Of a stretch of DNA of 64,000 bases, positions 61,557 to 64,000 are shown piece by piece (the stretch's first letter is position 1; the number at the start of each line of letters is the position of its first letter). Below the pieces are notes generated by a model. The model saw only the letters and a program-made list of their open reading frames with translations, was not told the DNA's origin and did no database searches. The position numbers were made by a program, and so were the translations under genes. The DNA lies in contig NZ_JAOEBG010000013.1 of the NCBI RefSeq assembly GCF_029836165.1, positions 1-64,000 on the forward strand. Reading direction: 5' to 3'. This DNA is from Pseudomonas sp. GD04091. Its GTDB lineage: Bacteria > Pseudomonadota > Gammaproteobacteria > Pseudomonadales > Pseudomonadaceae.

Positions 61557-62153
61557 ATGAGTTTCGAAATCCGCAAGATCGTCACCTACTCCGAAGAGAC
61601 CCGCATCGAGGGCGGCAAGGCCAGCGACAAGCCAGTGACCATGGTCGGCCTCGCCGTGGTGATCAAGAATCCCTGGGCCGGTCGCGGTTTCGTCGAGGAC
61701 CTGAAGCCGGAAATTCGCGCCAACTGCTCCGACCTGGGCGCGCTGATGGTCGAGCGCCTGACCGCCGCCATCGGCGGCGCCGACAAGATCGAAGCCTACG
61801 GCAAGGCCGCCGTGGTCGGTGCCGACGGCGAGATCGAGCACGCCTCGGCGGTGATCCACACCCTGCGCTTCGGCAACCACTACCGCGAGGCCGTGCAGGC
61901 CAAGAGCTACCTGAGCTTCACCAACAAGCGCGGCGGCCCGGGCACCTCGATCCAGATCCCGATGATGCAGAAGGACGACGAAGGCCTGCGCTCGCACTAC
62001 ATCACCCTGGAAATGCAGATCGAGGACGCCCCGCGTGCCGACGAGATCGTCGTGGTGCTGGGCGCCGCCGACGGCGGTCGCCTGCACCCGCGCATCGGCA
62101 ACCGCTACATCGACCTGGAAGAACTGGCCGCCGAACAGGCCAACGCTCGATAA
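61557..62153 (+). CDS. DUF1185 ('amino acid synthesis') family protein
   Basis: A 198-residue protein of the DUF1185/AA_synth family. Segments such as RIEGGKASDKPVTMVGLAVVIKNPWAGRGF, split at the glycine, and GNHYREAVQAKSYLSFTNKRGGPG are typical. HPRIGNRYIDLEEL ends the protein. The enzymatic function is not established. In several catabolic clusters, homologues sit with LLM oxygenases and aldehyde dehydrogenases; an accessory role in the pathway is likely. AGGAG precedes the ATG. It begins the second transcript of the cluster. Confidence 0.87.
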   Translation: MSFEIRKIVTYSEETRIEGGKASDKPVTMVGLAVVIKNPWAGRGFVEDLKPEIRANCSDLGALMVERLTAAIGGADKIEAYGKAAVVGADGEIEHASAVIHTLRFGNHYREAVQAKSYLSFTNKRGGPGTSIQIPMMQKDDEGLRSHYITLEMQIEDAPRADEIVVVLGAADGGRLHPRIGNRYIDLEELAAEQANAR

Positions 62154-62221
62154 CAACAACCAAGACGGGCCGGGGCGTGGCGCGCCTACCCGCCACGCCC
62201 GACCTTCAAGGAGCGCCCTCC

Positions 62222-63055
62222 ATGATTCAGCCTGTCGCTGAACGTACACCGGCCGGGACCAGCTACCTGGCCCTCGGCCAGGGCCAACCCGTGGTGCTGA
62301 TCCACGGCGTGGGCCTGAACAAGGAAATGTGGGGCGGACAGTTCGTCGGCCTGGCCAACGACTATCGGGTCATCGCCTACGACATGCTCGGCCACGGCCA
62401 GAGCGCCCTGCCCGCCGCCGACAGCGGCCTGGAAGGCTACGCCGCGCAACTCGCCGAACTGCTCGACCACCTGCAGCTCGCCCAGGCCACCGTGATCGGT
62501 TTCTCCATGGGTGGCCTGGTGGCCCGCGCCTTTGCCCTGCACTATCCGCAGCGCCTGGCGGCGCTGGTAGTGCTCAACAGCGTGTTCAACCGCAGCCCGG
62601 AGCAGAGCGCCGGGGTCATCGCCCGGGCCGCCCAGGCGCTGGCGCAAGGCCCGGACGCCAACGTCGACGCCGCCCTCGAGCGCTGGTTCAGTCGCGAGTA
62701 CAAGGCCGCCAACCCGGCGCAGGTCGCCGCCATCCGCCAGGTGCTGGCGAGCAACGACCCGCAGGGCTACCACACCACCTATTCGCTGTTCGCAACCCAG
62801 GACATGTACCGCGCCGATGACCTGGGCAGCATCCAGGTGCCGACGCTGATCGCCACCGGCGAACTCGACACCGGCTCCACTCCGGCCATGGCCCGCCAGC
62901 TCGCCGCGCGCATTCCCGGAGCCCACAGCGTGGTGCTCGCCGAGCAGCGGCACATGATGCCGGTGGAAGCGCCGCGCGAAGTCAACAAGATGCTGCTGGA
63001 CTTCCTCAGGCAAGCCCGCACCCTCACCGAATCCGCCAAGGGGATAGTCGCATGA
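62222..63055 (+). CDS. Alpha/beta-fold hydrolase
   Basis: A 277-residue hydrolase. Oxyanion motif VVLIHGVGLNKEMWGGQ, nucleophile elbow GFSMGGLVAR with Ser about 97, a catalytic Asp region (IATGELDTGSTP) and a late His (EQRHMMPVEAPREV). It resembles enol-lactonases and C-C or amide hydrolases of ring-cleavage pathways. AAGGAG precedes the ATG, and the TGA overlaps the aldehyde dehydrogenase start (ATGA, 63052-63055). In a trigonelline-like pathway it would split the N-formamido intermediate. Confidence 0.88.
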   Translation: MIQPVAERTPAGTSYLALGQGQPVVLIHGVGLNKEMWGGQFVGLANDYRVIAYDMLGHGQSALPAADSGLEGYAAQLAELLDHLQLAQATVIGFSMGGLVARAFALHYPQRLAALVVLNSVFNRSPEQSAGVIARAAQALAQGPDANVDAALERWFSREYKAANPAQVAAIRQVLASNDPQGYHTTYSLFATQDMYRADDLGSIQVPTLIATGELDTGSTPAMARQLAARIPGAHSVVLAEQRHMMPVEAPREVNKMLLDFLRQARTLTESAKGIVA

Positions 63056-64000
63056 CCCTCGTTCGTTTCCAGATGTGCATCGACGGCCAGTGGCGCGATG
63101 CCCAGAGTGGCAAGACCTTCGACAGCCTCGACCCGGCCACCGCCAGGGTCTGGGCACAACTGCCCGACGCCGGCGAGGCCGACGTGGAGCTGGCCGTGCA
63201 GGCCGCCCAGCGCGCCTTCGAAAACCCGGCCTGGCGCAGCCTCAGCGCCACCGCCCGGGGCAAGCTGCTGCGCCGCCTGGGCGACCTGATCACCGAGCAC
63301 AAGGAACACCTGGCCCAGCTGGAAAGCCGCGACAACGGCAAGCTGATCCGCGAGACCCGCGGCCAGGTCGGCTACCTGCCGGAGTTCTTCCACTACACCG
63401 CGGGCCTGGCCGACAAGCTCGAAGGCGGTACCCTGCCGCTGGACAAGCCCGACCTGTTCGCCTACACCGTGCACGAGCCGATCGGCGTGGTGGCCGGGAT
63501 CATTCCGTGGAACAGCCCGCTGTACCTGACCGCGATCAAGCTGGCCCCGGCCCTGGCCGCTGGCAACACCATCGTGCTCAAGCCCTCCGAGCACGCCTCG
63601 GCGACCATCCTCGAACTGGCTCGCCTGGCCCTGGAAGCCGGCTTCCCGGCCGGCGTGGTCAACGTGGTGACCGGCTATGGCCCGAGCACCGGCGCGGCGC
63701 TGACCCGTCACCCGCTGGTGCGCAAGATCGCCTTCACCGGCGGCGCCGCCACCGCCCGCCACGTGGTGCGCAGCAGCGCCGAGAATTTCGCCAGGCTGTC
63801 GCTGGAACTGGGCGGCAAGTCGCCGAACATCATCTTCGCCGACGCCGACCTGGACAGCGCCGTCAATGGCGCGGTGGCCGGCATCTACGCCGCCTCCGGG
63901 CAGAGCTGCGTGGCCGGCTCGCGCCTGCTGGTGCAGGACGAGATCTTCGATGAGTTCGTCGAGCGCCTGATCGCGCGCGCCAAGCGCATCCGCATCGGCA
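63052..64000 (+). CDS. Aldehyde dehydrogenase, truncated by the window end
   Basis: The first 316 codons of an NAD(P)-dependent aldehyde dehydrogenase; no stop is reached. It begins MTLVRFQMCIDGQWRDA, with cofactor-binding IIPWNSPLYLTAIKLAPALAAGN and KPSEHAS, general base E252 in LELGGKSPN and nucleophile C286 in SGQSCVAGSR, spaced as in active enzymes. It overlaps the hydrolase gene by four bases. It is probably the dehydrogenase of the ring-opening pathway (TgnC-like, by context). A further dehydrogenase and the GntR regulator may follow beyond the window. Confidence 0.93.
   Translation, partial: MTLVRFQMCIDGQWRDAQSGKTFDSLDPATARVWAQLPDAGEADVELAVQAAQRAFENPAWRSLSATARGKLLRRLGDLITEHKEHLAQLESRDNGKLIRETRGQVGYLPEFFHYTAGLADKLEGGTLPLDKPDLFAYTVHEPIGVVAGIIPWNSPLYLTAIKLAPALAAGNTIVLKPSEHASATILELARLALEAGFPAGVVNVVTGYGPSTGAALTRHPLVRKIAFTGGAATARHVVRSSAENFARLSLELGGKSPNIIFADADLDSAVNGAVAGIYAASGQSCVAGSRLLVQDEIFDEFVERLIARAKRIRIG

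Overview
The window is a 64-kb piece of a high-GC Pseudomonas chromosome, most likely of the P. putida group. The reasons are the gene content (mexEF-oprN, lexA2-imuA-imuB-dnaE2, pobA-pobR, liuR-mvaB followed by the Hfq/Crc-titrating RNA crcY and an mgtC-like gene), putida-type REP elements, and an exact LexA2-type operator (GTAC-N4-GTGC). The species call is inference from memory of family and gene order; no search was run. No rRNA, tRNA, CRISPR array, insertion sequence or replication origin was seen.

Layout. 1-6.1 kb: a MexEF-OprN-type RND efflux operon with a plausible MexT (nod-box-like) site and a clean terminator. 6.1-10.4 kb: a lower-GC, three-gene, translationally coupled operon on the minus strand. 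Two of its products carry a PLD-like HxRx4D signature and the third is an unrecognised helical protein; this is the best candidate for a poorly described, possibly anti-phage system. 10.7-13.2 kb: small ordinary genes (VOC protein, GNAT acetyltransferase, orphan PP2C phosphatase) and a possible small RNA or attenuator. 13.2-19 kb: a coupled cassette of TonB receptor, solute-binding protein, di-haem oxidoreductase-like protein and YVTN beta-propeller. 19-24.8 kb: the LexA2-controlled mutagenesis operon.

24.9-31.9 kb: OprD-family porin, HAD phosphatase, DUF899 protein, LysR regulator, ankyrin protein, then divergent pobA/pobR. 32-37.5 kb: liuR and HMG-CoA lyase with a perfect 18-bp operator, crcY with its sigma-54 promoter and CbrB-like half-sites, mgtC, ccoG and a MocR regulator. 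37.6-43.9 kb: three tandem paralogous PAS-histidine kinase-receiver proteins. 43.9-49.8 kb: SDR, marR-emrA-emrB efflux operon, DUF2784, a trans-aconitate methyltransferase-like gene and a lone FecR-domain protein. 50-53.2 kb: a GABA-type permease divergent from a second MocR regulator.

53.3-64 kb looks like a nitrogen-compound catabolic region. One operon encodes an MHS transporter, an M20 carbamoylase-like hydrolase and a deacetylase-like amidohydrolase beside a LysR gene. A second cluster encodes an NCS1 permease, flavin reductase, luciferase-like (LLM) monooxygenase, DUF1185 protein, alpha/beta hydrolase and an aldehyde dehydrogenase cut by the window end. The enzyme set resembles two-component ring-opening pathways such as trigonelline degradation. 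Three promoters of this cluster share a GGTATACC-type operator whose regulator is not in the window. AANAANAA motifs at pobA and in the 53-64 kb cluster suggest control by Hfq/Crc, which the window's own crcY RNA would relieve.
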